From NCBI GenBank assembly GCA_002483135.1, contig DLHI01000010.1, positions 71,033 to 135,032 of the forward strand: 64,000 bases of DNA, written 5' to 3'. Below are positions 44,090 to 53,950 of this stretch, piece by piece. The position numbers and the translations under genes are program-made. Under the pieces are notes generated by a model. The model made no database searches, was not told the origin of the DNA, and worked only from the letters and a program-made list of their open reading frames with translations. How positions within the stretch are numbered: position 1 is the stretch's first letter; each line of letters opens with the position of its first letter. The DNA is from Hyphomonadaceae bacterium UBA7672 (lineage in GTDB: Bacteria; Pseudomonadota; Alphaproteobacteria; Caulobacterales; Hyphomonadaceae).

Positions 44090-45292
44090 TCAGCGCAGGG
44101 GAGTGAATTCGACCAGTGCGCCGGCTGTGACGCCCGGCGCATTGGCTGGCCGCCGGATCAGGGCGTTGGCCGAGAGGAAGGGGGAGAGGAGCGAGGAGTC
44201 CTGATCTTCGGCCGCGCGGATCGCGGCTGCGCCATCTGCACCGATCGACAGGACCGCGCGCAGATATTCCTCACGATTGCCAGTGGCGGGAAGTGGGGTC
44301 GCCGTCGCGGCGCGTGCGGCGGGCGCCGCGTCGGGCGCGCCGCCCGTCAGCGCATCAATCAGCGGCCGCAGGAACAGCTGCGCCGTCACCATTGCCGCCG
44401 CCGGATTGCCGGGCAGGCCAAGCGCGAGCGTCGACTTGCCTGAAGAGAACCATGTCGGCTTGCCGGGCTTCACCGCGACTTTCTCGAACACCGGCGCAAA
44501 GCCTTCAGCCGCAAAGGCGCTGCGCACGATGTCATAGTCTCCAACGGATGCGCCGCCGATCGACACGATGACGTCGCACGGGGCGTGAATGCGCCCGCGC
44601 ACATCCTCTTCCGTGTCGCGCGACAATCCGAGGTCGAGCGCCACTGCGCCCCAGCGGCGGATCAACGCCAGCAAAGCTGGCTGGATCGAATTGACGATCT
44701 GTCCGCGTGCGAGGTGATCGCCTGCCGCAACAAGTTCATCGCCATTGGCCAGTACGCCGATCCGCGGCGCCTTGGCCACGATCAGGCGCGCATTGTTGCC
44801 GGCCGCAGCCAGCGAGATCGCGCCTTCGCTGACCATCTGACCTGCAGGAACAAGCGTGTCTCCGGCGGAGAAATCACGCCCCGCGCGCCGGATGTTTGCG
44901 GCGTGCGGCTGTTCGAAGGTGGTGGTGACAGTCTCGCCCTCGCGCCGCGCATCCTCCTGAATCAGAATGTGATCGGCGCCCGGCGGTACGTACGCGCCCG
45001 TGAAGATGCGGACTGCCTCGGCGGCCCCGACCTTACCGCCAAAGGGTGCGCCCGCGCGGGACTCGCCAACCACGCGCAGGCTCGCGCCCAGCTTCATGTC
45101 GGCGAAGCGGACGGCATACCCGTCCATGGCTGAAACGGCGGCTGGCGGCTGGGATACGCGCGCAAGAACCGGTTCGGCCAGCCTGCGCCCAAGAGCGGCG
45201 GCGAGCGGGACGGACTCCAGCCCCGTCACCAGGCGCGCGCCGTGTTCGGCAATCAGGGCAAGCGCCTGCTCGACGGAGGCCATGCGGATCAT
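44090..45292 (-). CDS. moeA: molybdopterin molybdotransferase MoeA
   Basis: A 400-residue protein with the MoeA domains in order. Visible motifs are AVSAMDGYAVRFAD, VPPGADHILIQEDA, GVLANGDEL, SIGGASVGDYD and GLPGNPAAAMV. MoeA inserts molybdate into adenylylated molybdopterin, the last step of molybdenum cofactor synthesis. It is divergent from moaC, which acts earlier in the pathway, and its stop is only 10 bases from the tRNA-Leu, which converges on it. A Met three codons downstream (45283) is an alternative start. Confidence 0.94.
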   Translation of the reverse strand: MIRMASVEQALALIAEHGARLVTGLESVPLAAALGRRLAEPVLARVSQPPAAVSAMDGYAVRFADMKLGASLRVVGESRAGAPFGGKVGAAEAVRIFTGAYVPPGADHILIQEDARREGETVTTTFEQPHAANIRRAGRDFSAGDTLVPAGQMVSEGAISLAAAGNNARLIVAKAPRIGVLANGDELVAAGDHLARGQIVNSIQPALLALIRRWGAVALDLGLSRDTEEDVRGRIHAPCDVIVSIGGASVGDYDIVRSAFAAEGFAPVFEKVAVKPGKPTWFSSGKSTLALGLPGNPAAAMVTAQLFLRPLIDALTGGAPDAAPAARAATATPLPATGNREEYLRAVLSIGADGAAAIRAAEDQDSSLLSPFLSANALIRRPANAPGVTAGALVEFTPLR

Positions 45293-45355
45293 GCGTCGTC
45301 CTTTTCCGGGTAGTCTTCCCGTTGTGCGCGGGGCAGAATAGCGGTCTTCACGAGG

Positions 45356-45838
45356 ATGACCATGTCAGACAAGTTGACCCATATCGATGCTGACGGCAGG
45401 GCCCGCATGGTCGATGTGTCCGGTAAGGTGTCGACCAAGCGCATCGCGTCTGCGCGTGGGCGCGTCCTGATGTCGAAGGTCGCGCTGGAGCTGGCCCGTA
45501 CGCAGGGCGGCAAGGGCGATGTGCGGGCCGCGGCCGAGATCGCCGGCGTAATGGCGGCCAAGCGCACGTCCGATCTCATACCGATGTGTCATCCACTGCA
45601 GCTCTCGAGCGTGAAGGTGCGCGTCGATGAACTCGAAGACGGCTCAGGCATGAGCGTCACGGCCCAAGTGGCGACAACCGGGCCCACGGGCGTGGAGATG
45701 GAGGCGCTCACGGCCGTGTCAGTCGCGTGCCTCACGGTCTACGACATGCTGAAGGCGGTTGATCGCGGGATGCGGATCGAAGGCGTGATGCTCACGGCCA
45801 AGTCCGGCGGCGCCAGCGGCGATTATCGCGCCGAATAG
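45356..45838 (+). CDS. moaC: cyclic pyranopterin monophosphate synthase MoaC
   Basis: A 160-residue protein with LTHIDADGRARMVDVSGK, IPMCHPLQLSSVKV and GPTGVEMEALTAVSVACLTVYDM, the hallmarks of MoaC, including the catalytic region with Cys-His and the GVEMEALTA loop. With MoaA it converts GTP to cyclic pyranopterin monophosphate. It is divergent from moeA across 63 bases that must hold both promoters. A second Met at 45362 is an alternative start. Confidence 0.95.
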   Translation: MTMSDKLTHIDADGRARMVDVSGKVSTKRIASARGRVLMSKVALELARTQGGKGDVRAAAEIAGVMAAKRTSDLIPMCHPLQLSSVKVRVDELEDGSGMSVTAQVATTGPTGVEMEALTAVSVACLTVYDMLKAVDRGMRIEGVMLTAKSGGASGDYRAE

Positions 45839-45842
45839 CTGG

Positions 45843-47813
45843 CTACTGCTGCAGCTCGGGCTCCAGCTCTTCATCGGTCGTTTCGCGCAGGGGCGGCGGC
45901 GGACCTGAATCCGGACAGCCCGCAGGCTCGACCACGGCGGCGACCAGGATCGACGGGTCGCCATTCGAATAGTTGAACGCAAATCGTCGCGCGAGCCGTA
46001 CGCAGCGGTCGGCGGCGACCGCCGCATCGACAAGCTTGTCGAGCGCCTCACGCCCCGGCGGGTCGGCGATATTGATCAGCCATGCCGGGCGATTGTCTTC
46101 CGCGATCGGCGGAATCACCGGGGTCGAGTCGGGCGGCAGAATGATCTTGTTGCCGAGTTCGAACACCAGGCTTGGTTCAGCGAACGAAATGGCTCGGATC
46201 AGTTTGGGCGCCCGGCCTGCGCAGCCTGAATCGCGCCACGCCGATGTGCCCTCGGGCAGGGCGCACACTTCCCTAAGCGCCGACAGCGACGCGCCGGTGG
46301 ACAACATCCAGGACTGGTTCGGCAGGACCACAGCGCGATAACCGACGCCGGCGACCAGCGAGCAGGCGATAATGCCGGCAAGCAGGCCGACCGTGTGTTT
46401 CTTCACCAGCGCGTAGATTGTGCCGCCGGCCGCGAGCAGGATCAGCAGGCTGGGCCAGATGCCGATGCCCGTTGAATTCCAGGCTTGTTCCCAGACGCCA
46501 GCGACGCGGGTGGCGTATTCGCCGAACTCACTTGCGGCGTCTGCGCGTACGGGGCCCAGCACCCACCCCGTCGGCGCCAGCGCCAGCAACAGGGCGATGA
46601 CGCCGAAGAGCCCGGCTGAAATCCAGCGTCCGCGGTTCCACTCGTTGGTCGAAAACCAGCGATCAGCTGCTGCGCCTGCCATCAAGGCGAGCGCCGGATA
46701 CATTGGCAGCGTGTAGTGAACCAGCTTGGTCGGCGCGATCTCGAAGACCAGCCATGACGGAACCAGCCAGCATAGCAGGAAGCGCCACGCCCCTGCCTGT
46801 TGCTCTTCCCATGCGCTGGCGCTCGCGGCGCGCGCGCCTTCCAGCTTCCCGTCCCGGGCCTTGCGACGTGCGGCGAAGGCTGACGAGATGGCCAGCCAGA
46901 TCCCTGGAACAAGCAGGATCGTCCCCGGCCAGAACAGCAACGGCAGCGCCGCTGTGTGGAGGCCCGGCGGTCCGTCGTGGCCCTCGGCGCCGTCGACCAG
47001 CTTCTGGCCAAGGTCAACGCGCACGGCCTCGGACAGGAATTCGCCATCCGTCGCGATCTGGACGGCGATATACCAGGGCACAGTCATGACGACGAACAGG
47101 CTGAGCCCGCCCCAATAGAGCAGCGGTTTTGCCCAGGTGAATTTGCGTTCCCAGATGAACAGCCCGGCGATGGTCGAGAACACGACCAGCGGCGCAATCG
47201 GGCCCTTGAGCAGAACACCGATCGACAGACAGGCCCAGAACAGGATGCTCAGGCGCTTCGACGTCGCACCCGCGCGGATGTGGGCCAGCGCCGCCATGCC
47301 CAGCGCGAGGAAGCCACACTGGGCCGCATCCGTCTTGGCGATGTTGGCCTCTGTCGTCAGCAACAATGTCGTTCCCAGCACCAGGGCCGCGACAAACGCT
47401 GCTCTTCGCGAGAACAGCGCTGTCCCGCCCCAGAAGGTCGCCAGGGCGGCCATGATCGCCCCCAGCATGGAGGGGATGCGGTAGTCCCAGATGTTGCGTT
47501 CAGCGGCCCCTGACGTCAGCGAGACGGCCATCGACTGGAACCAGTGGATCGCCACCGGCTTCTTGTTCCGCAGTTCCTCGTGGTAGCGGATCACGACGAA
47601 ATCGCCGGTTTCCATCATCTCGGAAGAGGCTTCGGTGAAACGGCCCTCGTCACGGTCAAGCACGGGCAGGGCGAACAGGCCCGGCAGGGCCAGCAGGAAG
47701 ACCAGGCCAGCCAGCACGGCATAGACCCAGCGGCTTTCCGTTAGCCGGTCGAATTGGTCGTCGAACTTGCCCATCACGCCGCGCGCTACCCTCGGGAATA
47801 CTGAATGCTCCAC
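45843..47813 (-). CDS. ArnT-like GT39-family glycosyltransferase
   Basis: 656 residues from GTG 47813; ATG 47774 (MGKFDDQFDRL) is an equally good start. It has about 12 transmembrane helices. The first periplasmic loop begins FALPVLDRDEGRFTEASSEMMETGDFVV, the Asp-Glu pair being the family's catalytic element, followed by HEELRNKKPVAIHW and LLKGPIAPLVV. Such enzymes use polyprenyl-phosphate sugars on the outer face of the inner membrane to modify lipid A or other glycans. The neighbouring GT2 gene could supply the polyprenyl-phosphate donor. Confidence 0.88.
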   Translation of the reverse strand: MEHSVFPRVARGVMGKFDDQFDRLTESRWVYAVLAGLVFLLALPGLFALPVLDRDEGRFTEASSEMMETGDFVVIRYHEELRNKKPVAIHWFQSMAVSLTSGAAERNIWDYRIPSMLGAIMAALATFWGGTALFSRRAAFVAALVLGTTLLLTTEANIAKTDAAQCGFLALGMAALAHIRAGATSKRLSILFWACLSIGVLLKGPIAPLVVFSTIAGLFIWERKFTWAKPLLYWGGLSLFVVMTVPWYIAVQIATDGEFLSEAVRVDLGQKLVDGAEGHDGPPGLHTAALPLLFWPGTILLVPGIWLAISSAFAARRKARDGKLEGARAASASAWEEQQAGAWRFLLCWLVPSWLVFEIAPTKLVHYTLPMYPALALMAGAAADRWFSTNEWNRGRWISAGLFGVIALLLALAPTGWVLGPVRADAASEFGEYATRVAGVWEQAWNSTGIGIWPSLLILLAAGGTIYALVKKHTVGLLAGIIACSLVAGVGYRAVVLPNQSWMLSTGASLSALREVCALPEGTSAWRDSGCAGRAPKLIRAISFAEPSLVFELGNKIILPPDSTPVIPPIAEDNRPAWLINIADPPGREALDKLVDAAVAADRCVRLARRFAFNYSNGDPSILVAAVVEPAGCPDSGPPPPLRETTDEELEPELQQ

Positions 47814-47965
47814 CCGGCGATTCGTTCGCCCGGGGCCCGCAGAGGCCGGACCATAACGGCCTTTTTGGGTTGCGTCGCGCGCTTTGTTCGCCCCCTGCGT
47901 GTACCTCCGTCCCTATGGCAGGAGGGCACTCGCAACCGGCGGCCGGTCCAGCTATAGGTTTTGCG

Positions 47966-48736
47966 ATGGATGCCAGGGTCAAGACGGAAAGCATGATGGC
48001 AGGCTTGCACGGCCGCCCCGAGTTCAGCGTGGTTTCGCCCGTGCGGAACGAGGCCGAGAACGTCGAGTCCCTCGTTTTCGAGATATTCGATGCGCTCGAC
48101 GGGCGGGCGTTCGAGATTATTTTCGTCGATGACTCGTCGACCGATGACACCCGCGCCCGCCTTTTTGCGCTTAAGGGAAGGATACCCCAACTCCGCGTGC
48201 TGGGGCACCGCAGGAATGCGGGACAGAGCAGGGCGGTCAGGACAGGCGTTATGGCGGCGCGCTCGAACATCATCATCACGCTGGACGGCGACGGCCAGAA
48301 CGATCCCAAGGATCTGGCCGGCCTGCTGGGCCAGCTGACCCGGGCCGACGCCCCGAAGGAACTCGCCCTGGTGCAGGGCCGGCGCGAGAAGCGCATCGAT
48401 TCCGGCTGGAAGAAGTTCGGCTCGCGCTTTGCCAACCGCGTCCGCAGGGCGATCCTGAAGGACGGGAACTCGGATTCGGGCTGCGGCGTCCGCGCCTTCC
48501 GTAGGGACGCCTACCTTCAGCTGCCGTATTTCGATCACATGCACCGCTACCTGCCGGCTCTGATGATGTCCGAAGGTTTGTCGGTCGAGGATAGGCCAGT
48601 CGGCCACCGGGCGCGCCAGCATGGCCGGTCAAACTACACGAATTTCGGGCGCTTGGCCGTGGCCTGGTCGGACATGCGCGGGGTCATGTGGTTGCGTAAG
48701 CGACGGAAGTCGCCGGGTGGGGTGGACGAGCTGTAA
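47966..48736 (+). CDS. GT2-family glycosyltransferase (polyprenyl-phosphate sugar type)
   Basis: A 256-residue protein with the GT-A fold: FSVVSPVRNEAENVE, EIIFVDDSSTDDT, GHRRNAGQSRAVRTG, IITLDGDGQNDPKD (DxD-like metal site) and DSGCGVRAFRRDAY. There are no C-terminal membrane helices, so it resembles the short dolichol/undecaprenyl-phosphate mannosyltransferases. It is divergent from the ArnT-like gene. ATG 47966 is chosen as the last Met well before the domain; upstream in-frame starts at 47870 and 47915 are possible. Confidence 0.87.
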   Translation: MDARVKTESMMAGLHGRPEFSVVSPVRNEAENVESLVFEIFDALDGRAFEIIFVDDSSTDDTRARLFALKGRIPQLRVLGHRRNAGQSRAVRTGVMAARSNIIITLDGDGQNDPKDLAGLLGQLTRADAPKELALVQGRREKRIDSGWKKFGSRFANRVRRAILKDGNSDSGCGVRAFRRDAYLQLPYFDHMHRYLPALMMSEGLSVEDRPVGHRARQHGRSNYTNFGRLAVAWSDMRGVMWLRKRRKSPGGVDEL

Positions 48737-48778
48737 TCCGCGTCAACGGGCCGGCTGGATGGGCGGGAGGGCTTTCAA

Positions 48779-49312
48779 TTGGACAACAAAATCGCTACCG
48801 GAATACGTGTTGACGCCATGGAAAAGCGCGGAAGCCAACGCGGTAAGGGCGGACCACAGAGGGGATCACCAATGCGCATGATTTTCGGGATATTCCCGCT
48901 GCTCGCCATCCCGATCGTAATCTACAACATGATGGCGCTGACAGCCGGCGGCACTGCGGACGCGAGCGGCGCCTCCGCCATCGCGATGCAGCTGGCCAAC
49001 CCGGCAACAGGCACATCCGTCTTCGGCGCCTGGCGCATCACAAGCGGCGATATCCTTGTGATCCTCTCGATGGTTTTCTTCTTCGTGGAGATCATCAAGT
49101 CGACGTCGACCGGCTCGTCCACCATCGCGAACCACGCCATCTCGATGCTGGTCTTCATCGTCTGCCTGGTCGAGTTCCTGCTGCTGCCGAACTTCCAGAC
49201 ATCGGTGTTCTTCATCCTCACCTTCATGTGCCTGCTCGACGTGCTGGCCGGTGTGGTGGTCACCATCGTGTCGGCGCGGCGCGACTTCTCTGTTGGCGAC
49301 AACCACAACTAG
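48779..49312 (+). CDS. uncharacterised membrane protein
   Basis: 177 residues from a TTG with GGGAGG 8 bases upstream; an ATG at 48872 with GAGGGG before it would give 146 residues and may be the true start. Four transmembrane helices are visible (IFGIFPLLAIPIVIYNMMAL, ILVILSMVFFFVEII, ISMLVFIVCLVEFLLL, FFILTFMCLLDVLAGVVVTIV). I recognise no catalytic motif. Similar proteins are common in Caulobacterales-type genomes, but their function is unknown. Confidence 0.72.
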   Translation: MDNKIATGIRVDAMEKRGSQRGKGGPQRGSPMRMIFGIFPLLAIPIVIYNMMALTAGGTADASGASAIAMQLANPATGTSVFGAWRITSGDILVILSMVFFFVEIIKSTSTGSSTIANHAISMLVFIVCLVEFLLLPNFQTSVFFILTFMCLLDVLAGVVVTIVSARRDFSVGDNHN

Positions 49313-49379
49313 GCCGCTGGCGACGCTTCGACTGTAGGACGGGTTATCCTGTGATCGGTTAGCGCCGGGAGCGTAGGCA

Positions 49380-49769
49380 ATGGGCATTTTCTTCGATCAG
49401 GACTGGTTTGACGCCCGCCTCAAGGCGGCTGGCCTCACGCGCGGCGCAATGGCTCAGGCGGCGGGCATGACCATGGACGAGATCGAGATGGTGTTCTCCG
49501 ACCGGCGGGAACTCGAGGCCGGTGAAGTCCGCGCGATTGCACGCGTCCTGTCGGCCGATCCGCGCGAGATCGCCAGCCGCTCAGGCCTTGCCGATCTGCA
49601 GGAGGAGGCCCTTTCCATGGGGCAGATGACGCCGCGCTTCGATCGCTCGGCGCCGCAGGCCGGTCCGGGCTACCAGGTCACCCGCGAAGTCATCGCCGGG
49701 ATCCACGAAAGGATCGACCGCCTCGAGCGGATGCTTGAGATGGTGCTGGCCAAGCTGGACAGGCGATAG
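49380..49769 (+). CDS. XRE-like HTH protein with C-terminal coiled coil
   Basis: 129 residues: an N-terminal helix-turn-helix of Cro/C1 style (DARLKAAGLTRGAMAQAAGMTMDEIEMVFSDRRELEAGEVRAIARVL) and a C-terminal amphipathic helix (IHERIDRLERMLEMVLAKLD) likely to form a coiled coil. It may be a small regulator. It converges on the Lrp-type gene with 3 bases between stops. The target is unknown. Confidence 0.7.
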   Translation: MGIFFDQDWFDARLKAAGLTRGAMAQAAGMTMDEIEMVFSDRRELEAGEVRAIARVLSADPREIASRSGLADLQEEALSMGQMTPRFDRSAPQAGPGYQVTREVIAGIHERIDRLERMLEMVLAKLDRR

Positions 49770-49772
49770 CGC

Positions 49773-50273
49773 CTAGCGGTCCTGCGTCGGGATGTACGGG
49801 CTGATCAGGCCCAGCGGAGCCGCAGTCGTGCGTTTGGCCACGTTCACGATGATGCGGGACTGGATGTCCGACACCAGGCCCAACGCCAGGATCTTGTCGC
49901 GCAGGAAGTTGTCGTAGGCGTGCATGTCCGTCGTCACGATGCGCATCACATAGTCGACGGCGCCCGTCACGGTCATGCACTCAATACATTCGGGCCATTT
50001 CCGTACCGCCTGCTCGAATTTCTCCAGGTTTTCGCGCGAGGGGAGTTGCAACTTTACGTTGGCAACAACTTCGAAGTTCAATCCGAGCTTGTCGTAGTTG
50101 AGAAGCGTGACGCGACGGGCAATGATGCCTTGTTCTTCCATGCGCTTGATGCGGCGCCAGCAGGGGCTGGAGGACAGCCCGACTTTTTCGGCGATCTCTG
50201 CCACCGAGAGGGCGGCATCGCGCTGGATGAGGTCGAGGATTTTCGCGTCGATGGCGTCGAGCTCGGCGGCCAT
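49773..50273 (-). CDS. Lrp/AsnC-family regulator
   Basis: A 166-residue protein with an N-terminal AsnC helix-turn-helix (LDAIDAKILDLIQRDAALSVAEIAEKVGLSSSPCWRRIKRMEEQGII) and a C-terminal RAM ligand domain (VNVKLQLPS, then ECMTVTGAVDYVMRIVTTDMHAYDNFL). Lrp relatives sense amino acids. It is divergent from the indolepyruvate oxidoreductase, which acts on aromatic 2-oxo acids, so control of that gene by an aromatic amino acid is a reasonable guess. Confidence 0.92.
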   Translation of the reverse strand: MAAELDAIDAKILDLIQRDAALSVAEIAEKVGLSSSPCWRRIKRMEEQGIIARRVTLLNYDKLGLNFEVVANVKLQLPSRENLEKFEQAVRKWPECIECMTVTGAVDYVMRIVTTDMHAYDNFLRDKILALGLVSDIQSRIIVNVAKRTTAAPLGLISPYIPTQDR

Positions 50274-50409
50274 GTTTTGCTGTCCCTAGTCGAGTTTGTA
50301 GTCAATTATTGCCGTCGTAATGCCAGATCGTGCATCGAATGGCAAATACTTCCTGCGATATTGAGCAATATATTTGCCGTGGCCATTTATCCCACTGGAG
50401 GCGCACGAC

Positions 50410-53400
50410 TTGAAGAACGGTAGCCCTGTATCCGGCGGGATATCCCTCGATGACAAGTACCTGCTCGAGAGCGGCCGTGCGTTCATGACCGGCATCCAGG
50501 CGCTCGTGCGCCTGCCGCTGGATAGGAAGAGGCTGGACCGGAAGAATGGCCTCAATACGGCGGGGTTCATTTCCGGCTATCGCGGTTCGCCCCTCGGCGG
50601 CTACGACCAGCAGATCAGGGCCGCGCAAAAGCTGATGGACGCCCACGACGTGAAGTTGTGGGAAGGCCTCAACGAGGATCTCGGCGCCTCGGCGGTCTGG
50701 GGGTCGCAACAAACTCACATCTTCCCGGGCGCGAAGTTCGATGGCGTCTTCGGCATCTGGTACGGCAAGGCGCCCGGCGTCGACCGCACCGGGGACGTTT
50801 TCAAGCATGCCAACATGGCTGGCACGGACCCCAAGGGCGGGGTGCTCGCGCTGTGCGGCGACGATCCCAACTCGAAATCCTCCACGCTCGCCTCGCAATC
50901 CGAATTCGCGATGATCGACGCGGAAATGCCGGTGCTGGCGCCGGCCTCGATCCAGGAAGTCCTCGACTACGGCATGATCGGTTGGGAGCTGTCGCGCTAT
51001 TCGGGCCTCTGGGTCTCGATGATCTGCCTTGCGGACACGATGGATTCCGGCGCTGTCGTCGAAGTTGGCCTGCATCGCTACAACACCTTCCGCCCCACCG
51101 ACTTTGCCATACCTGAGGGCGGCCTCGGCCTGCGCATGGGCGACACGCCGCTTGGCAAGGAAGCGCGCCTTCGCACGCTGAAGATCCCCGCCGCCCACGC
51201 CTTCGTCCGTGCCAACGGGCTGGATCGCCCGCTGCTGACGGGCAAGCAGAAGAAGCTGGGCGTCATCGTCGCTGGCCAGGCTTCACGCGATGTGTTCGAG
51301 GCGCTCTCCGCCATGGGCCTTTCACCGGAACAGGCGGCGGACCTTGGCGTCTCGATCTTCAAGGTAGCAATGCCCTGGCCGCTGGAGCCGACCGCGATCC
51401 GTAATTTCTGCCGCGGCTTCGAGCGCGTATTGGTGATCGAGCACAAGCGCGCGGTCATCGAACCTCAGCTGAAAGATATTCTCTACCACCTGCCGGACTC
51501 CGAGCGCCCGATCATCGAAGGCAAGAACGATCGCGATGGCGGCCGCCTCCTGTCCGACATCGCCTCGCTCTCGACGGCGGATATCGCGCTCGCTCTCGTC
51601 GGCCGTCTTCCGGATGGTCCGCATCGCGCCAAGGCCGATGCCTATTTCGCCAAGGTCCGCGGCGCGCAGCAGGCCGTCGCCGGCATGAACCAGATCAACA
51701 CCCGCAAGCCGCACTTCTGCTCGGGCTGCCCCCACAACACGTCCACCACGCTGCCCGAAGGTTCGCGCGCGTTGGCCGGCATCGGCTGTCACTACATGGC
51801 GACGTTCACGCCCGAGCGCCGCACCGACATGCACACGCAGATGGGCGGCGAGGGCACGCCCTGGATCGGCCAGATGCCGTTCACCGACGAAAAGCATGTC
51901 TTCGTAAACCTCGGCGATGGCACCTATTCCCACTCCGGCTCGCTCGCGATCCGCGCGGCGATCTCCGGCAAGGTCAACGCCACGTACAAGATCCTCTACA
52001 ACGACGCCGTCGCCATGACGGGCGGCCAGCAGGTTGAGAGCGGCCAGACGGTTCCGCAGATCGCACGCCAGGTCGAGGCTGAAGGCGTCAAGACCATCGT
52101 GATCGTGGCGGATGATCCCACTCGCTACGCCAGCGTCAGCGATCTACCCGAAGGCACGCGCATCTTCGACCGCAAGAAGCTGGAAGAAGTGCAGATCGAG
52201 TTGCGCGAGACACCGGGCGTGTCTGTGCTCATATACGATCAGGTCTGCGCCACCGAGAAACGCCGCCGCATCAAGCGCGGCAAGATGGAAGCGCCGACCA
52301 AGCGCGTCTTCATCAACCAGTCCGTCTGCGAAGGTTGCGGCGATTGTTCGGTGAAATCGAACTGCCTGTCGGTCGAACCTGTCGAAACCGAATACGGCCG
52401 CAAGCGACAGATCAACCAGTCGACCTGCAACACCGACTATTCCTGCATCGAGGGCTTCTGCCCATCCTTCGTCACCGTCACCGGCGGCGACAGAAAATCA
52501 GACGCCGAACGCGGCGCGCCGAAATTCGACCTGTCCACCCTGCCGCAACCCACGCTGCCGCAACTGGGCCATGAAGCCTGGAACGTCGTCTTCACCGGCG
52601 TTGGCGGCACGGGTGTCACCACGGTCGCAGCCGTGCTGGCGATGGCTGCCCACGTAGACGGCAAGGCGTCGCAGACGCTCGACATGACCGGCCTAGCCCA
52701 GAAGGGAGGGCCGGTGCTCAGCCACGTCCGATTCGCGCTCGACCCCGACGACATCAAGGCCGGCAAGACACCGCCAGCCTCTGCCGACGTCATCATCGCC
52801 TGCGATCTCGTGGTCGCTTCGTCTGGCGACGCACTTGTGATGTTCGACAAGGGCCGCACGGCGGTCGTCGCCAACCACGACGTGACGCCTACCAAGGAGA
52901 TCATCGAGAACCGCAACGTCCGCTTCGATCCGGACCTGCTGACCGCTCGCGTGCGCAGCCGTGCGAAATCCTTCGCGGCGACGAATGCGGAAGCGCTGGC
53001 CGAGCATCACTTCGGCGACGCGATCTACACCAACATGATCATGCTCGGCATGGCCTGGCAGAATGGCCTGATCCCGATTTCGGATACGGCGATCTACGAA
53101 GCCAACCGCCTCAACAAAGTGAAGGTCAAGGAGAACGCCGCTGCGTTCGACCTCGGCCGTATCGCCGCCGTGAACCCGGACGTCATCCAGGCCGCGGCCC
53201 CCAAGCGTCCCGAGATCGAGCCGCTCAAACTCGACGAACTGATCGCGCGCCGCGCCGAGATGCTGAAGCAATACCAGAACGCCGCCTATGCCGACATGTA
53301 CGAGGCCCGGATTGCGCGCATCCGCGCCGCCGAAAGCAATCTTGGCCTCGGCGAACAGCTGACCACGGCGGCCGCCACCTACCTCTCCAAGCTGATGGCC

Positions 53401-53886
53401 TACAAGGACGAATACGAAGTCGCGCGCCTCTACACGCGCCCTGAATACAAGCAGGCCGTCGAGGATACGTTCGGGAAGGGCACGAAGCTGACCTTCCTCA
53501 TGGCCCCGCCGATGATCGCGAAGAAGAACCACAAGGGCGAACTGATCAAGCAGCCCTTCGGCCCCTGGATGATGACAGGCTTCAAGGTTCTGAAGAAGAT
53601 GAAGTGGCTGCGTGGCGGCGCGTTCGACTTCTTCGGCAAGACCGAGGAACGCAGGATGGAGCGCCGTCTCCGCGACGAATACCTTGCGCGGCTCGAGACA
53701 CTGGCCTCAGGCCTCAAGCCCGAGAACCACGCGCTCGCCGTCGAGATCGCGTCGATCCCCGACGACATTCGCGGCTACGGCCATGTGAAGGAAAAGTCGG
53801 TGGAAGCAGCCGAGAAAAAGCTGGCGGCGTTGATGGCGAAGTGGAATGCGCCGTCACCCGCCCCACGCATGCAGGCGGCGGAGTAG
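50410..53886 (+). CDS. indolepyruvate ferredoxin oxidoreductase, fused subunits
   Basis: A 1158-residue protein carrying both IorA- and IorB-like parts. The N-terminal pyrimidine domain holds NTAGFISGYRGSPLGGYDQQ. The thiamine-diphosphate region includes HFCSGCPHNTS and FVNLGDGTYSHSGSLAIR. A cysteine cluster near the middle (SVCEGCGDCSVKSNC, CNTDYSCIEGFC) binds an iron-sulfur centre. The gamma-type domain begins VVFTGVGGTGVTTV. It oxidatively decarboxylates aryl pyruvates to aryl-acetyl-CoA with ferredoxin. TTG 50410 is chosen because GGAGG lies 8 bases upstream; TTG 50374 is an alternative. Confidence 0.9.
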   Translation: MKNGSPVSGGISLDDKYLLESGRAFMTGIQALVRLPLDRKRLDRKNGLNTAGFISGYRGSPLGGYDQQIRAAQKLMDAHDVKLWEGLNEDLGASAVWGSQQTHIFPGAKFDGVFGIWYGKAPGVDRTGDVFKHANMAGTDPKGGVLALCGDDPNSKSSTLASQSEFAMIDAEMPVLAPASIQEVLDYGMIGWELSRYSGLWVSMICLADTMDSGAVVEVGLHRYNTFRPTDFAIPEGGLGLRMGDTPLGKEARLRTLKIPAAHAFVRANGLDRPLLTGKQKKLGVIVAGQASRDVFEALSAMGLSPEQAADLGVSIFKVAMPWPLEPTAIRNFCRGFERVLVIEHKRAVIEPQLKDILYHLPDSERPIIEGKNDRDGGRLLSDIASLSTADIALALVGRLPDGPHRAKADAYFAKVRGAQQAVAGMNQINTRKPHFCSGCPHNTSTTLPEGSRALAGIGCHYMATFTPERRTDMHTQMGGEGTPWIGQMPFTDEKHVFVNLGDGTYSHSGSLAIRAAISGKVNATYKILYNDAVAMTGGQQVESGQTVPQIARQVEAEGVKTIVIVADDPTRYASVSDLPEGTRIFDRKKLEEVQIELRETPGVSVLIYDQVCATEKRRRIKRGKMEAPTKRVFINQSVCEGCGDCSVKSNCLSVEPVETEYGRKRQINQSTCNTDYSCIEGFCPSFVTVTGGDRKSDAERGAPKFDLSTLPQPTLPQLGHEAWNVVFTGVGGTGVTTVAAVLAMAAHVDGKASQTLDMTGLAQKGGPVLSHVRFALDPDDIKAGKTPPASADVIIACDLVVASSGDALVMFDKGRTAVVANHDVTPTKEIIENRNVRFDPDLLTARVRSRAKSFAATNAEALAEHHFGDAIYTNMIMLGMAWQNGLIPISDTAIYEANRLNKVKVKENAAAFDLGRIAAVNPDVIQAAAPKRPEIEPLKLDELIARRAEMLKQYQNAAYADMYEARIARIRAAESNLGLGEQLTTAAATYLSKLMAYKDEYEVARLYTRPEYKQAVEDTFGKGTKLTFLMAPPMIAKKNHKGELIKQPFGPWMMTGFKVLKKMKWLRGGAFDFFGKTEERRMERRLRDEYLARLETLASGLKPENHALAVEIASIPDDIRGYGHVKEKSVEAAEKKLAALMAKWNAPSPAPRMQAAE

Positions 53887-53950
53887 GATCGACGCGGTCG
53901 AGCAAGCCCTCGCGCGGCCGTGCGTCGGCCAATATCGCTCCCTGGCCGCC

